Source of the DNA: Diatrype stigma | Taxonomy: Eukaryota > Ascomycota > Sordariomycetes > Xylariales > Diatrypaceae | Assembly (NCBI GenBank): GCA_022225965.2 | Contig: JAKJXP020000001.1 | Span: forward strand, 496,001 to 560,000 | DNA length: 64,000 nucleotides | Direction of reading: 5' to 3' | Part shown: one piece after another, positions 22,051-34,284 of the stretch | Numbering within the stretch: the stretch's first letter is position 1 | How the letters are laid out: each line of letters opens with the position of its first letter | Made by a program: the position numbers and the translations under genes | Notes under the pieces: generated by a model | Seen by the model: the letters and a program-made list of their open reading frames with translations, nothing else | Databases searched by the model: none | Told to the model about the DNA's origin: nothing

Positions 22051-25000
22051 ATGGCCCTTAAGGAGCTTCCCAAGCTTCCGGCAGCTCACGATGAGCTAGT
22101 CAGCTATATCGCGAAGCACCCCGAGACTCCCATGGTCCAGCTGTTAGAGCCATACCGCAAGTTCGAGGCTCAGCTGAGGGAGCTGTACGCTCAAGAAGGC
22201 AGCAATCCTGTCCTGAATGACCCTCACATCAATGTTCTGCCCCTTTTCACTAAAGATACCCCAGATATTAAAACTCGCGCTCGTGATCTGGAGAATGAGA
22301 CCCAGAAGGAAAAGGACGAGTATATCATGGCTCTTCCTAGTGAAAAGCGCCGGCCAAACGGTTCTCCAGCTGTCGTCACCTCCCTCAAAGAGTTCAAGCG
22401 AAACTTCAGCGTGTTCTCTGAATTGTCGCTGGCTGAACTGGACTGGAACAATGTCGTGGCCGCTGGCTCATCAGTCGTCAATACCCTTCTCCCTGTCCCA
22501 GACGAATATATGAATTCCAAAAGAGCTTTACGAAAGTATTACCATGAGAAATTCTGTAAGTCAGGCTATACCGCACCACGTTATCAGCTTAATAGCTCTC
22601 TACATCCTCCAAAACCTGGTCTTTGTTATATTAAGCGGAGAGTTTTGCCCCTGAAAAATACTGCAAGGCAATGTGCCACAACTTACAAGAATGCTTACTG
22701 ACCCTGATTACGCTAGGCCCTGCATCTGATGTCGACCTCTTCCTATATGGCCTTACCGAGGAGCAGGCTATCGAAAAGATCAAAGAGATCGAGCTCCGGG
22801 TCCGTGATGCCATCCTTTCCGAGACCACGGTGGTGCGTACCAAAAACGCCATCACAATCTGTACGTTTGGTCAGCCTTCAGAAGCAGAGAATGAATGAAC
22901 TGACCTCTATCTTAGGCAGCCAATATCCCATACGGCACATTCAGGTATAGCTCCATATACTAGGCGACTTTTTACTTAGGTGCTAACGCAGATATAGATC
23001 GTGCTCCGCGTGTACAAGTCCGTCTCTGAAATCTTGACCGGTTTCGATATTGATTGCTCGGGTGCGGCCTATGATGGTGAGCAGGTGTATTGTACACCAC
23101 GAGCCCTGGCCTCGTACATCACGCAGATCAACCCTATTGATCTGACCCGGAGAAGCCCGTCTTATGAGAACCGACTATCCAAGTATAGCCATCGGAACTT
23201 CGAGGTCCATTGGCCCGGACTAGACAGGACTCGTATCGACCCGACAATCTACGAGAGAAGCTTCCAACGGACGCTGGGACTAGCCCGTCTACTTGTCCTA
23301 GAGCGCCTTCCTACGACGAGCGCCCGGGATCAGTATCTCAAGAAGCGCCGCCAGGAGAGAGGGCGCCCGGACTATGGCGCCCGCTTCCACCGTCGTATTC
23401 ACGGAAATATCAAGGACTTGCACGAGGACGAGGTTGCAGACTGGGTCGACGAGGACGAGGTGTCCAACTACCACACATTCACAGTCCCCTACGGCGAGAA
23501 GTTCCACGCGAAGAAGATCGAGAAGCTCTGCTACACGAAAGATCTCTTGCTCAACGCGGAATGGAACCAGCCCAAAGACAGACAAGTCTATCTCCACAGG
23601 CACCCAGCCTTCTTTGGACGGGTCGAGGATGTCATTGGTGATTGCTGTGGCTCCTGCCCTCAACCAACAACCCCGGAAGAAATCGAGGTTGCGGAAAAGG
23701 AGAGCCAGATGTATGTAGCTGGCAATGTCTCGTTCAGAATTGATGACCCTGGAAGACAGGTAAGCTTGTTTCCATTCCTACACCATCATCTTCACAGGGT
23801 TAACATCTTCGATAGCAAATCGGATCCTTCCATCCTTTGACCGACGATGACTGGACAGAGATGGCCTACGTCGGCAATACGGCTCGCCTATGCCAAGCGA
23901 TCGTCGATGGCGATCTTGAGCATGTCGAGGACTGGCTCTCTCAGGAGGGCGCCGACCCCAACCAGCGCGACTACACGGGAAGAACTCCTTTGCACCTCGC
24001 TGTCATCAGTTCCACACCCGAGGTCGTGAAGTGCCTGGTGGATCACGGTGCACGGATAACACCCCGCATAGCGGACGGGCAGAGTGCCCTTCATCTAGCT
24101 GCTACTAGAGGAAACAGTCAGATCGCCAAGATCCTCCTCGAGAAGAGCAATGCAAACGAGGAAGAGGAGGAAGACAAGCAGGACCAACGCCGCAAGGCCA
24201 AGAAAACCGCGCCTACAACAAAAACTGAAACTGACAGTCCAGAAGGACGAATCGAAAGCGATGATGAGTCTGATGATGGAGAGTTGGTAAATGCCGATGT
24301 GTCAGATGATGGCGCCCAGTCCATTGCGACCGGTTCTTTCGTGAAGCTGGTCAAAGATTCGGACAAGCCAAAGGATGATGCCGTACGATCTGACGACGAC
24401 CCAGCTGGTCCCGACTTTTACAAGATTGATGAGATCGCTTGGGACTCCAAGTGCAGTCCTTTGCACTTGGTCGTTCTTGGTGGTCATTGTGACGTGGTTA
24501 AGATTCTATGCCAAGAGTTCGGCGCTGATGTGTTGCTTCCTGTTAAGCTTGGGGACGGATCGTGGCAGGACCCTCACAAGGTGGTACTTACACTGGTACT
24601 TGCTCTAGCACTCCCGGTGGACCAAGCCGTACAGATGGCCGAGACCCTGCTCAGTCTGGGCGCAACCTCGTCACAGGCCGATACATATGGCGTCACAGCA
24701 TTCCACCGCTATATTCAGAGTGGTGGATTACAACTCATCGAGAGCCTTTGGGAAAATGATAAGATTGGGCTCAAAGCAGCTCTGAATCACGTTGCAGTGT
24801 GGGGAAGCCGCTATTTCGCGCAAGCAACAGCCCCTTTGCTGGCAGCTATCGAAAGAGGCGACCCGATTGTGGTCCTGAAGCTCCTCGAAGCTGGAGCCAA
24901 CCCAAATATCGACTTTGAGGCCTGGCTGAAGGGTGCCAAGCTCTCCATTGGGGAGGACCTTGGCAATTTTGAATCAAATAAAGAGCTCTTCGTAAGAGGT

Positions 25001-28000
25001 CTTACTCAGCCATTGCTCCTGGCGATCGAGTCGTCTAACCCGATTACTGCTATCGAATTGCTGGAGAAAGGGGCCGACCCGAACCCCCTCACGCCTGGGA
25101 GTACCGGATTCATAAGGTCCCAGAGCTTCCCGAATTTCGGTCAAGGAAAGTCAGCTTTGGATGTCGTCCGTAACGCCCTCAAGAACCTTCGGGAGTATGA
25201 AGGAGAGAAGGTCAACTTCAACATGTCCCTCTTCAGTCGCGAATACATCTTCCAACGGAATACCAACTTTCTCGAGGCACCGAAAGACCCTCTCGTCGGA
25301 ACCTCTGAATTTCTCGGGAAGTTCCAAGAGGGAACTTACCAGCACTGGCTTGTAGCGGCTGACATTGAAAACAAAGTTAAGGCTTACACGAAGGAACTGC
25401 GCCGCTTCGAGGAAGAGAAGAAGGCGAAGGAAGAACACAAGGGCTTGGTCAAGAAGAAAGAAGCCATTCGTGACACCATTGCCCAACTCGAGGAGGTCGA
25501 GAAGGCACTTGTGGCAAGGGGGGCTAAGACCTTCAGGGAATTGTATCCTTTCGATGACTCGAAACTCGGGGCCGTAGAGGACAGAGTCAAGCCGGTTTCA
25601 CCTTACCACTTTAACTTCGACTTTCGCGGCTCAACAGATGTTACCGACAAAAGAAAGACTACCTATCTTGACTTGTAAGCTTACCTCCACCCCCTTTTTC
25701 ACCAAATCCAATCTGTATTTTCACTAAGCTAACGTTTTGCTCTCAAGATTCGAGGCTGCTTGGACAGGCGATCTAGACAAGATCACATCGCTAACATTGT
25801 ATCCATTCGCCAAAAACGAGCCCCCGCTGATGATAGCCGTGTCGGATACCCTGGGAAATAACCCTTTCTCGCTTTCTGTCCTCCGGGGTCACTTTTCGGT
25901 CGCCAAGGCCGTTCTCGAGATCGCCCAGGCCCAGTGGGCGCCGAAGGAAGAGGAGAAGGCCCGGTACAGCATGACGAAGAACGGGGATACCGACGGGGAC
26001 GAGATGGATGGGTGCTATGACTCCGAGGGTGAGGGGGGAAGCGGCGACGACGACGATGAGCATCCCGAAGTCCACAAGGAGGTCATCAAGGACCAGCTCA
26101 CCATCGACAACGTCGGGCAGGTCTCCACGCAGGTCAAGAGCGACGTCCTGCCCACCACGCTCATCCACTGGCCGGTCCCGACCTTCGCGCTGCAGCCGGA
26201 CGGGAAGACATCGAAGATGAAGAAGCAGGATGGGGGCAATAACCTCCTCGCCTACGCCATAGCCGAGAATGACATGGAGAAGTTCAAGTTCCTGCTCGAG
26301 GTCGACATGCACTACACCATTCACACACCCGAGACGACCACCACCTCCTCGGGGGAAGCAGCCGCGACGACGACAAGCAACCGCCGACCCTACACATTCC
26401 CCCTAGCCAGCTTCCGTGACGCCGTGCGTCTCGGGCGGACCGACATGCTAGCGCTGGCAATCAGCCGCGCAGGCGCCGGCATCCCGATCGAGGACCTGGT
26501 GCAGAAGAGCGGCGGCGCCAGCGTCGAGATGCAGCATCCGCAGGCAGCCAAGCGCTACAAGGGCCTGACGGTGTACGGCAAGAAGCGCGCGGACTGGGCC
26601 CGCCGGGGCCGCAACCTCGCCGTCGGGTCCCACCACAACGCGTTCTTCGGCGCCACGGCGCCGCCGCTCCTGGTCGCGGCCCTCGAGGGCTCGCGCGAGT
26701 CCGTCGAGTGGTTCGTCAGCGACGCGCCCCGGCGCCTCTACGTGGAGGAGTTCGGGACGTCTAGGCTTGCGCGGGAGGATCTCCGCTTCCAGAGTCTGAT
26801 ACAGGCGTCGAAGACGAAGACGGGAGGAGAGGGGTTAGAATTCGACCGCGCCATCACGGGGTGGCTCGGCGCGCAGAACGACATGGTGCTGCACTGCGCG
26901 GTGATGGGCCCGCTGGGCGAGCGCACGAACCGGCTGCTGGAGTACCTGGTGCGGACGCACCCTTCGTCGCTCGAGGCGCGCTCGGACCTGGGGTACACCC
27001 CCTTGTACCTAGCCTGCCTGCTCGGGCGCGTGCAGTTCGCCGAGACGCTGATCCGCGCCGGGGCGGACCAGTCGGTGCGGCACAAGGACACCGGCACCAA
27101 CGTGGTGCACGCGGCGCTGGCCACCCGCCGTGCCGGCATCAACATCAACAGCGGCAGCGACCACGACGAAGACGGCTCCGCGCTCCGCCGGCTCCTAGAC
27201 CTCCTGGACCCGGCGCTGCGCCGCGACCTGCTCCGCCAGCGCAGCCGGCTCGCGCACGGCGGCGACACCCCGCTGCACTGGTGGCTGAAGCGCGCGAACC
27301 CGGACCCGCGCGACCCGCAGTCCGCGCAGTATCCGGGCGCAATTTGGGGCGCGTGGCCCCTGCAGCCGCCGGCCTCGGTGCCCGAGAGCGCCGGCAACGT
27401 CGAGACGCTGCGCGTGCTCCTCGATCTCACGATGGACGAGAACGGCGACGGCGCGGGCTCGGAGCTGGAGATGCTCAACGGCGCGGGCGACACGCTGCTG
27501 CACACGGCGGTGCTGCGCAACCTGCCGCGGCACGCGCGCGCGCTGCTCGAGCGCGGCGGCCCGAGGCTGCTGCGCCGCGAGAACGCCGTCGGCCGCACCC
27601 CGGCCGACATCGCGTGGGACCTGTGCGTGGCGGGGCGGGTGGAGGCGCTGGCGGTGGCGCGGAGGGCCGTGGATACGGGTAGGTTGGAGAACTGCGCGGC
27701 GGCGAAGCTGGCGGATCGCGAGCCGGCGACGTTCGTGGAGGAGGAGGAGGAGAAGGAGAAGCAGCGGCGGGCGGGCGGCCAGCTGTTGGCTCGGCGGTCC
27801 CGCGGCGAGGAGGTCTGGGAGGTCGTCGAGGAGTATCTGGCTAAGGCCGCCGGGGAGGGCAGTGGTAGTAAGCGGCGTCTCGTTAGTTTGAACGAGGCTA
27901 GTGATGTGGCGCGCCGCATCAGCGAGAGCTACACCGGGCAGCGGTACTATCAGAAGGATGGCGCTGGCAATGCTGCAGAGGACGAGGGGCCGCAGCAGCC

Positions 28001-28085
28001 GAAGGCTCCCGACTTCGTCACGTCGCATTACTACACCAAAATGAACATGGCTTGGGCCAAGGAGAATGGGGACGATGATGCCTAA
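22051..28085 (+). CDS. Large ankyrin-repeat protein with N-terminal nucleotidyltransferase-like domain
   Basis: Six exons: 22051-22555, 22717-22860, 22916-22944, 22998-23759, 23816-25674, 25748-28085. They give 1,878 residues. All junctions are GT-AG and keep the frame; exon 3 is only 29 nt. Residues ~100-260 carry a pattern resembling the Pol-beta nucleotidyltransferase fold: GSS at 139-141, DVDLFLYG with Asp173/Asp175, and FDID with Asp243/Asp245. Residues ~260-480 are a long conserved region I cannot assign (SYENRLSKYSHRNFEVHWP, HRHPAFFGRVEDVIGDCCG). Ankyrin repeats follow from ~500 (GRTPLHLAVISSTPEVVKCL, SALHLAATRGNSQIAKILL), continue after an acidic linker, and recur near the C-terminus (LGYTPLYLACLLGRVQFAETL, GDTPLHWW, GDTLLHTAVL). 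A helical charged segment precedes exon 6. Enzyme activity is an inference. The ankyrin assignment is firm. Confidence 0.85.
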
Positions 28086-28554
28086 CTGGCGTGTGTCCGG
28101 AACATAGCGTATTTCATTGAACGGGGTGGTTTGAGGTTCAGGATATAGGCGAAGGTTCAGATGGGGGTTCTACCCATGATCGTTGAGTTGACCAAGTTAT
28201 GATTTTCGGTGTCTGCTTTTGTTCTACTTTCTCGGGTCGTGTCAATGGTTATATAGCGATTCTTGTGTCCTGGAGGAAATGATGACACCTATAGTTTCTT
28301 CAAACTCGAGTGTTATCTTGCAGATTCTAGATATTCGTGTCCTCCAGCAATGTCTATCTCGACCTACAGAGATCCGATGCAATCATTTCATGAACCTTTT
28401 CCTTCTTCAGGTCGATTCCAAAATGATTCGCCTAGCTACGGCACTTCGTCACCAGATCGCACTGCCCCTTTGCTTAATTCGCATCTACACCAGCCTCTCG
28501 CGATCCTTCACGGTAGAGATTCAACAAATCATCCATTCATCCGTAAAGATATCT
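28086..28554. other. Convergent intergenic region
   Basis: 469 bp between the ankyrin gene and the cyanovirin-N-type gene. No gene or distinctive repeat is seen. It presumably holds both 3' UTRs. Confidence 0.4.
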
Positions 28555-29212
28555 CTACTGAAAGATTGGTCCGATCTGTGTGTAGTTGCCGATGTGATCG
28601 TAGCACCCTAGGGAGCCGTTGTGGTTCCAGATCACTTTGTCTGAAGAGCGAGTTAGCTTTACGGACGGGTCTGGGATAGGGGGCCGAAACGTACTAAGAT
28701 CATATCTCGCAGGCTTGGTAGTACCGTCGACATTGTAACAATTACAGCTCAGCATGAATTCGGCCTTGCTGCCGCGGAAAGAACAGTCTCGACAGGTGGG
28801 CCAATAGTTCCCGCTGGAATACGACATGACTAAATCAGCACCGGCAACCACGAGAGTGGCCTTGTCATGACAGGGGAGATCGAAACTCACTAGTTGTAAG
28901 GCGCCAAGTACCCACCATTGTTGATGAGGCAATAGGCGGTGTTGAACCTATTATAGATATTCCGCATAGTGAGCACAGTCCGATATGATGAAGGGCTGCA
29001 GTGTTGACACTACTGCAGAAGAGAATCCCTCACCATGTCCAACCATAGCTGAAGTGAGCCCAGTTGTCGTTGTGGCAGTACATGCCGAGGAAGCTGCCGG
29101 ACATCCTAGCCGTCTTCCATGTACAGTTCGATACGAAGCCCTGGGCAACCGCCTGCTGGCCAAAGCCAAGGACCACCAGGACCATGGATGCGATGTTACT
29201 GAGGCGAATCAT
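28555..29212 (-). CDS. Secreted cyanovirin-N (CVNH) domain protein
   Basis: Four exons: 29034-29212, 28891-28947, 28695-28813, 28555-28640. They give 146 residues. Residues 1-23 are a classic signal peptide (hydrophobic core MVLVVLGFG, cleavage after AVA). The mature ~120 residues show the two CVNH pseudo-repeats: FVSNCTWKTARMSG...YCHN...FNTAYCLINNGGYL, then FMLSCNCYN...RYDLNKVIWNHNGSLGC. The DLNKVIWNHNGSL motif appears only after splicing the 54-nt last intron, which supports the model. Eight or more cysteines suggest disulphides. CVNH proteins bind high-mannose glycans. A role outside the cell is inferred from the signal peptide. Confidence 0.82.
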
Positions 29213-30786
29213 GGCTGCTGTGATTGACTGGAGTGGTGCTGGATATAGTATGTAGGGCTGATAATATGCACTGGCTGACTTATCTGGCAGGGTTATGTTA
29301 CAGAGTCGAACAGGGAGAGTCCTGGGGAAAGTGGCAGAGTGGGCATAAGAAGATCTAAGTAGCAGATTGCTTGAAGGGAGAGGGAGAGTGAGATTCACAG
29401 TCGATTTACCCAGCAATTCCTGCCTAAAGAAGAAATAACTTAATCTTTGTACTCCAAAGGATGTTCGTGAATTTGATGATCATGCAACCGAGTCAGAAGT
29501 GGATGCTTTGGTCATGGGGTTACACAGAGGGCGACTTGGAGACAGAACACCAAAAGCAACCAAAAGATGGGGCGAGCAACTATCACGATGGGAAGGTACG
29601 CTGGTTCTTTAAGACATCGCACTTTCCAAGCCAATATATACCTGCCCAAGTTGCCTATCCCAGCTGCCAAGGGGAGGGGCACCTAACCTGGAAAACCTTT
29701 AGATGTTTGTGCGGAGCCTTCTTCCAATTTGGGTGCTCCGAACCATGTTTCAGAGCCATATGTCAATAATCAACGAGGTAGGTCCTTCCCGCGTATATGT
29801 GCAAACTACATACGTACGTCGGAAGACAATGTCAATCTCGAAGTTTCCCCAAGCTCCTCCCCCAAGTCCAGTCTCGAGTTGTGTTAGCAATGTGCGCACT
29901 CACCACATACCTGGGCAATATTGACAGAATTCTAGGCGCGCACGATTATTTCCAGACACAGAGATCAGAGATAAAGGGGGGAGATGAGCTGGGCAGGAAT
30001 TAGTGAATAACCAGCTGTACTGACTGTCATGTCCAGGCAATAGTCCTACGCGATGGACGGAAATGTCGTACGAAGCTTGAGACATCGGTGGAACCGATGC
30101 TGTGTAAGCCCCTATCAATTTCCCGGTCTCTGCTGCTTCCCTAACCTCCGTCCCTTTCCACCATGTCTAACACCATCCATCAGCTCGAGCAGTGTTGTCC
30201 TACCGTAATACGCCGTGCGTGGCGATCATTGCGTTTTTGCCTTGCGAAACGAGGCACCATTGCCCTGTTTAGCTCCAGGACGGCCGACGACCGAGTCAAA
30301 CTTCTGAGGAAGACTCCAACTTCGCCACTCAGATCGTAGTAGTTGGAGTCGACACTCCTAACAGTACTAGATGGTCGATGTGCCTTTTCTCGGTACATGC
30401 TTCCCCGAATAATTAAGCTTTATATCTCTGAGCCCGCTCAGTAGAATTTCCAGTATAGCTCCAAATAGGCAAATAGGAGTGGCTTGGTCTTGTAGAGAAT
30501 CTTCAGCTATAAGCTCATGACTGCCATATGTGTAAGGTCATTAATATGTCACAACACATGCGCCTATATTCATTATCGCTGTGAAAGCAACGCCGTGGCC
30601 ACTCAGACCTAGTTAACTTCTTGTTGATCTGTTAACATTACCTATATTTGTACTACTAGGGAAATAAAACGGGTATCACAACCACTCAACAAAAACCAGT
30701 CTCTTTTTGAAAGCCGTTTGCTTTCCTCCTCCAACCCGAAACGTTAGCGCACCCACGTCCATCACCAAATAATAACCCAGGGGGTT
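29213..30786. other. Intergenic region upstream of the CVNH gene and downstream of the 2EXR gene
   Basis: 1.57 kb with only short unsupported frames. I see no tandem repeat or RNA gene. Confidence 0.35.
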
Positions 30787-31959
30787 TCAAATGGCACCGA
30801 CGAGGTCTTCCAAGTCCTCCATAGTCAGCGCAAAAGTTTGCTCAGGGTGGGGTATCAGACCCAGCAAGCTCTCGTCTATTTCCGGTTCCCAGACCCGAAC
30901 ACCAGATCTCTCGACCTTTCGTATGAACCTGCGGAATACGTAGGAGCCCCTGTGACCGTTCCTCTCGAGGTGTCCTAGGAATTTGCGCGCCATCCCGTCA
31001 GCCGGGGCCAAACGATCGACATAGTAGGCACCATGGTGCCGAAGAGCCGGAAAGGTCGTTCCCGCCCAGTGGGACTGCGCGTCGGCTAGCAGACATCTGA
31101 CCATTTCGATCAGGTCAAACGTTGGGATCACCTGTCTCCTGGGCCTGTTAGAAGCGGAAGGTGGCTTGCAATAATAGGCGAGCCTGCGGACCCGACCACA
31201 CGCATGAAGGGGAAGCGGCTCCGAGGACAGCCGTTCGGGCCGCTCCAGCTTCCAAGCGATGGGCTCATTATCGTATTTCGCAGTTATAAGCGCGAAAGTA
31301 TCCCGGATGGCGCTGATATAACAGACGCCCACGACCTCGCCACCGGTCTTATTGGAATCTCCCTCCCTTGCCCTCTCGGCCTCCGCATGTAGCGCCGAAC
31401 GACCCACCAGGTGTCGCCCAGGCCGGTAGGAGGTGTTGGCGACCATGGCCGGCAACATATGCACTTCTACGCGTATTTCGTAGAAACCCATAGCCTCCCA
31501 TCGGCTCTCGCCGTTGGTGGATAAGAGGGGGCTGACGAGGTGGTCCGGCCTGAGTATGCGACGCGAGGCTTTGTCGAGAGGGACTAAGCGTTGGGAGACT
31601 TCCTCAATGAGCGCCCACTTCCATATCAGAGACCGGATTTCCGGGGGAAGACATGGGAAGTATCGGAAATTATTGACAGGGCCAAAGATGTTGAGGCTAT
31701 CGATGACCCTCAAGATATCCCAGGTACCTGAAAGGATGGAAGATGGGTTGTTGGCCGGATCGACAGCATTGGGCGGTGCAAAGACCTTCAAGCTGTCTAA
31801 GATCCTCAAAATATTCCACGTGCCTAGATTTTGCCAGACAGAAGACGAGGATGTAGTGCCGAGAATACTTTTAGCCATACTTTCGACAGGCGACTCAAGG
31901 GTGTCAGTAATAGCCAATCGGCTCATTGGTCGGTCAGAGGTAATGATGCCGTGATTCAT
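30787..31959 (-). CDS. 2EXR domain protein with an internal duplicated segment
   Basis: A single exon of 390 residues. Residues 97-125 match the 2EXR motif of filamentous fungi (FRYFPCLPPEIRSLIWKWAL), followed by the usual variable C-terminal region. 2EXR proteins are abundant in fungi and of unknown function; an F-box-like adaptor role has been suggested for similar folds. Just before the domain, GTWNILRILDSLKVFAP (46-62) is repeated as GTWDILRVIDSLNIFGP (78-94), a 32-residue spaced duplication. A later ATG at codon 12 or 28 could be the true start. The gene is isolated, with long flanks on both sides. Confidence 0.8.
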   Translation of the reverse strand: MNHGIITSDRPMSRLAITDTLESPVESMAKSILGTTSSSSVWQNLGTWNILRILDSLKVFAPPNAVDPANNPSSILSGTWDILRVIDSLNIFGPVNNFRYFPCLPPEIRSLIWKWALIEEVSQRLVPLDKASRRILRPDHLVSPLLSTNGESRWEAMGFYEIRVEVHMLPAMVANTSYRPGRHLVGRSALHAEAERAREGDSNKTGGEVVGVCYISAIRDTFALITAKYDNEPIAWKLERPERLSSEPLPLHACGRVRRLAYYCKPPSASNRPRRQVIPTFDLIEMVRCLLADAQSHWAGTTFPALRHHGAYYVDRLAPADGMARKFLGHLERNGHRGSYVFRRFIRKVERSGVRVWEPEIDESLLGLIPHPEQTFALTMEDLEDLVGAI

Positions 31960-32877
31960 GGCATCAATCTTATTAGGGAAGCTCTTGAAGAGGTTTGATG
32001 AAGGTTTGACAGATGATTGAGATTGTAGAGAAATGTATCAGCAAAAGCGTCGAATGGGAAGAATAGGGATAGAGAGATAAAGAAATCAGGTGCAAGTGCA
32101 TGGGTGTAATAGTGTAGGCTATAGTTGTAGAATATAGACGCAGATGCGTAGTGATAGCCGTGCAGAAGCCTATAGAGCTATCTTGAACCAGCAGGCGAAG
32201 CTCCGTTCGCAAGAAGGCAGCAAGGACTGGGTTGTAAGTGTTCAATGCTGAAGAGGAAGATATTCTGTAGAGAGGAAAAATCCTTTGAACGGCACAGGAA
32301 TACACGCTCACTTGCTTGCTCGTTTGAAATCAGAGAAAGAAAGAGAGTGATCAGCAATGGCAAAACTCAGTCACAATTGTTCACATTGCTTGGTATTTAG
32401 CTCGACTTAGCTCGACTACCTATTGTGCCATCCAAAGGGAGCGAATAATCAGTAGGTACTGCACGTTGATAAGATCAGACTCCTGCTATCTGTAGGTGAG
32501 TAACACAATAGGCTGGTGAAGCATCTCTAACCACGAAGTGAATTTCGAGACTTGGTTCATTCAGGTAGGTAAGTAGTTTGTATTCGTACCTTATGTGCAC
32601 AATCAACAAGCTACACAAAACAAATGAGGCCGTCATAGCTACCTAGCCAACGCCAACGCTGAACTTGTAAGATATAATAGTAGTCAATATCCAAACTAGA
32701 AATCATTTTTCTTCCACGGTAATAAGGGACCTCTATACAATGCGCTAAAAAGGAACAACCCAGCACAATACTAACTATCTATCCAGACGGGACCAATCCA
32801 CCCGCCCAGCTTTATCACCAATGCTACCTACGGCTGCTGCGGCGGCAGCGCTCTTCATCCTCATCGTCGTCGCCGTT
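31960..32877. promoter_or_regulatory. Upstream region of the 2EXR gene
   Basis: 918 bp, AT-rich near the 2EXR start, with short unsupported frames. It contains the 3' end of the GT17 gene's transcript region. Nothing distinctive is seen. Confidence 0.35.
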
Positions 32878-34284
32878 TTACTGGCTCGGGTAGTCGGTGA
32901 AGCCAGCGCTAGGCCCGTCGCGGCTGAGCAGGTGGGCGAACCTCGCGTTGGGGCCGTCGCGCTCCTGCTCGAGCAGGAGGAGCGGGGGCACGTCGCGGTT
33001 GCCGTCGATGCGGTCGTACTCCTCGCCGGGGCGGTCCCAGAGGTCGCGGCCGGCGCGGACGTGGTCGACGATGCGGGCGGGGTCGCGGTAGGCCTCCTGG
33101 TTGAGCCAGATGTGCGAGAAGGACGACATCTTGTTGAGCACCTCGGCCACCGTCGCGAAGCACGTCGAGCAGTGCCACCCGGAGCTCCACAGCTCCCCCG
33201 CCTCGAGCCGCACCAGCGGCGGCGGCGCCCCGTCCGCGTTCCGCAGGTTCGTCGGGTAGATCGTCCGCCAGCCTTGGTACTACGGAACATAGGAAACCCA
33301 GGGGGGTAAAAGGTAAGCTGGGATTGCAAAAGAAGAGGAGTGTGATGGCTGTGCTACATATACTGGGATAGGTGATTCCGTCGCTCTTCACGATGGTAAT
33401 GCAACGAGGTGCGAGATAAGTATAAGAAGACCTTGACTTTTCAAGGGTAAGAGCCTTGGGTGCAGAGGGCTGAGAAATCCCTCCAGTCGATAGCTGACTG
33501 TGGAGGGGACATGGATAAGGCCTCAGAAATCACTTACGTAAGTCGCCTGCGGATGGGCCCACTGATTGCCCTTGTGCAGGAATTGATAGCTGTAGTAGTA
33601 CATGTCGCTCCTCAGGGTGAGGCGACGCGGGTAGTTGCACTCTTTGAGCACGATCAGGGCCTCTGGGCGGAGGAGCTCGTCGACGTCGGCGACGATGATG
33701 ACGTCGCCGTACACGGGCGTCTGGGAGCCGGTCAGCTTGGGGAAGACCTGGCGGTACATGGCGTCGCGCTGGAGGTCCTCCCAGGCCCAGGCGGGGTTGG
33801 CGCGGTCGGAGTGGAAGCCGTCGGGGATGACGAGCTCGTGGTAGACGATCTTGTCGCGGTAGGCGGCGAAGCGGTCCATGTTGTCGCGGATGACGAGCGG
33901 CTTGTCCCGGTTGGTGAAGGTCTTGCGGGACTCGACGACGACGAAGTGGTCGACGTAGTCGTACGTGGTGTTGAGCCGGATCTCGAGCCAGTCCAGCTCC
34001 GTGTTGATCATGATCAGGTCGTACACCTTGCGGCCCTCGGCCCGCTTGAAGGGCGTCCACCCGTGCTGCCGGCACAGCTCGCGCCGCGTCGCCGGGTCCG
34101 ACGTGTCCAGCTCCTCCGGGTCGAACCGGGCGAGCACCCGCCGGTGGGCGGCGGCGCCGCCGGACCCGTCGTCCGTCCGGCCGGGGCTCAGCAGCAGCCA
34201 CAGCAGGAGGAGCAGGGAGAGCAGGGCGGCGAGCCCGACGCGCACGACCTTCCCCACATCCGAGAAGCGAATTAACCACGTCAT
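32878..34284 (-). CDS. GT17 family N-acetylglucosaminyltransferase (GnT-III-like), type II membrane protein
   Basis: Two exons, 33538-34284 and 32878-33279, with a 258-nt intron (GTAAGT..CGTAG). They give 382 residues. Residues 15-33 form one signal anchor (VRVGLAALLSLLLLLWLLL), giving a Golgi-type type II topology with a short basic cytosolic tail. The GT17 catalytic domain spans ~85-350: VYDLIMINTELDWLEIRL, YVDHFVVVESRKTFT, the metal-binding DVDE at 200-203 (VIIVADVDELLRPEAL), and after the intron YQGWRTIYP and GWHCSTCFATVAEVLNKM. GT17 enzymes add the bisecting beta-1,4 GlcNAc to N-glycans in animals. The fungal substrate is unknown. The exon 1 coding sequence is markedly GC-rich. Confidence 0.88.

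Noticed and set aside
26738..27919. A 393-codon minus-strand frame opposite the ankyrin gene, and similar long frames opposite GC-rich exons
   Set aside because: Mirror frames of high-GC coding sequence. No family match, and the plus-strand gene explains the codon pattern.
32909..33391. Alternative frames over the GT17 exon 2 (Arg/Ala/Gly rich)
   Set aside because: They are shadows; only the frame that continues exon 1 through the TAC/TAC junction carries GT17 motifs.
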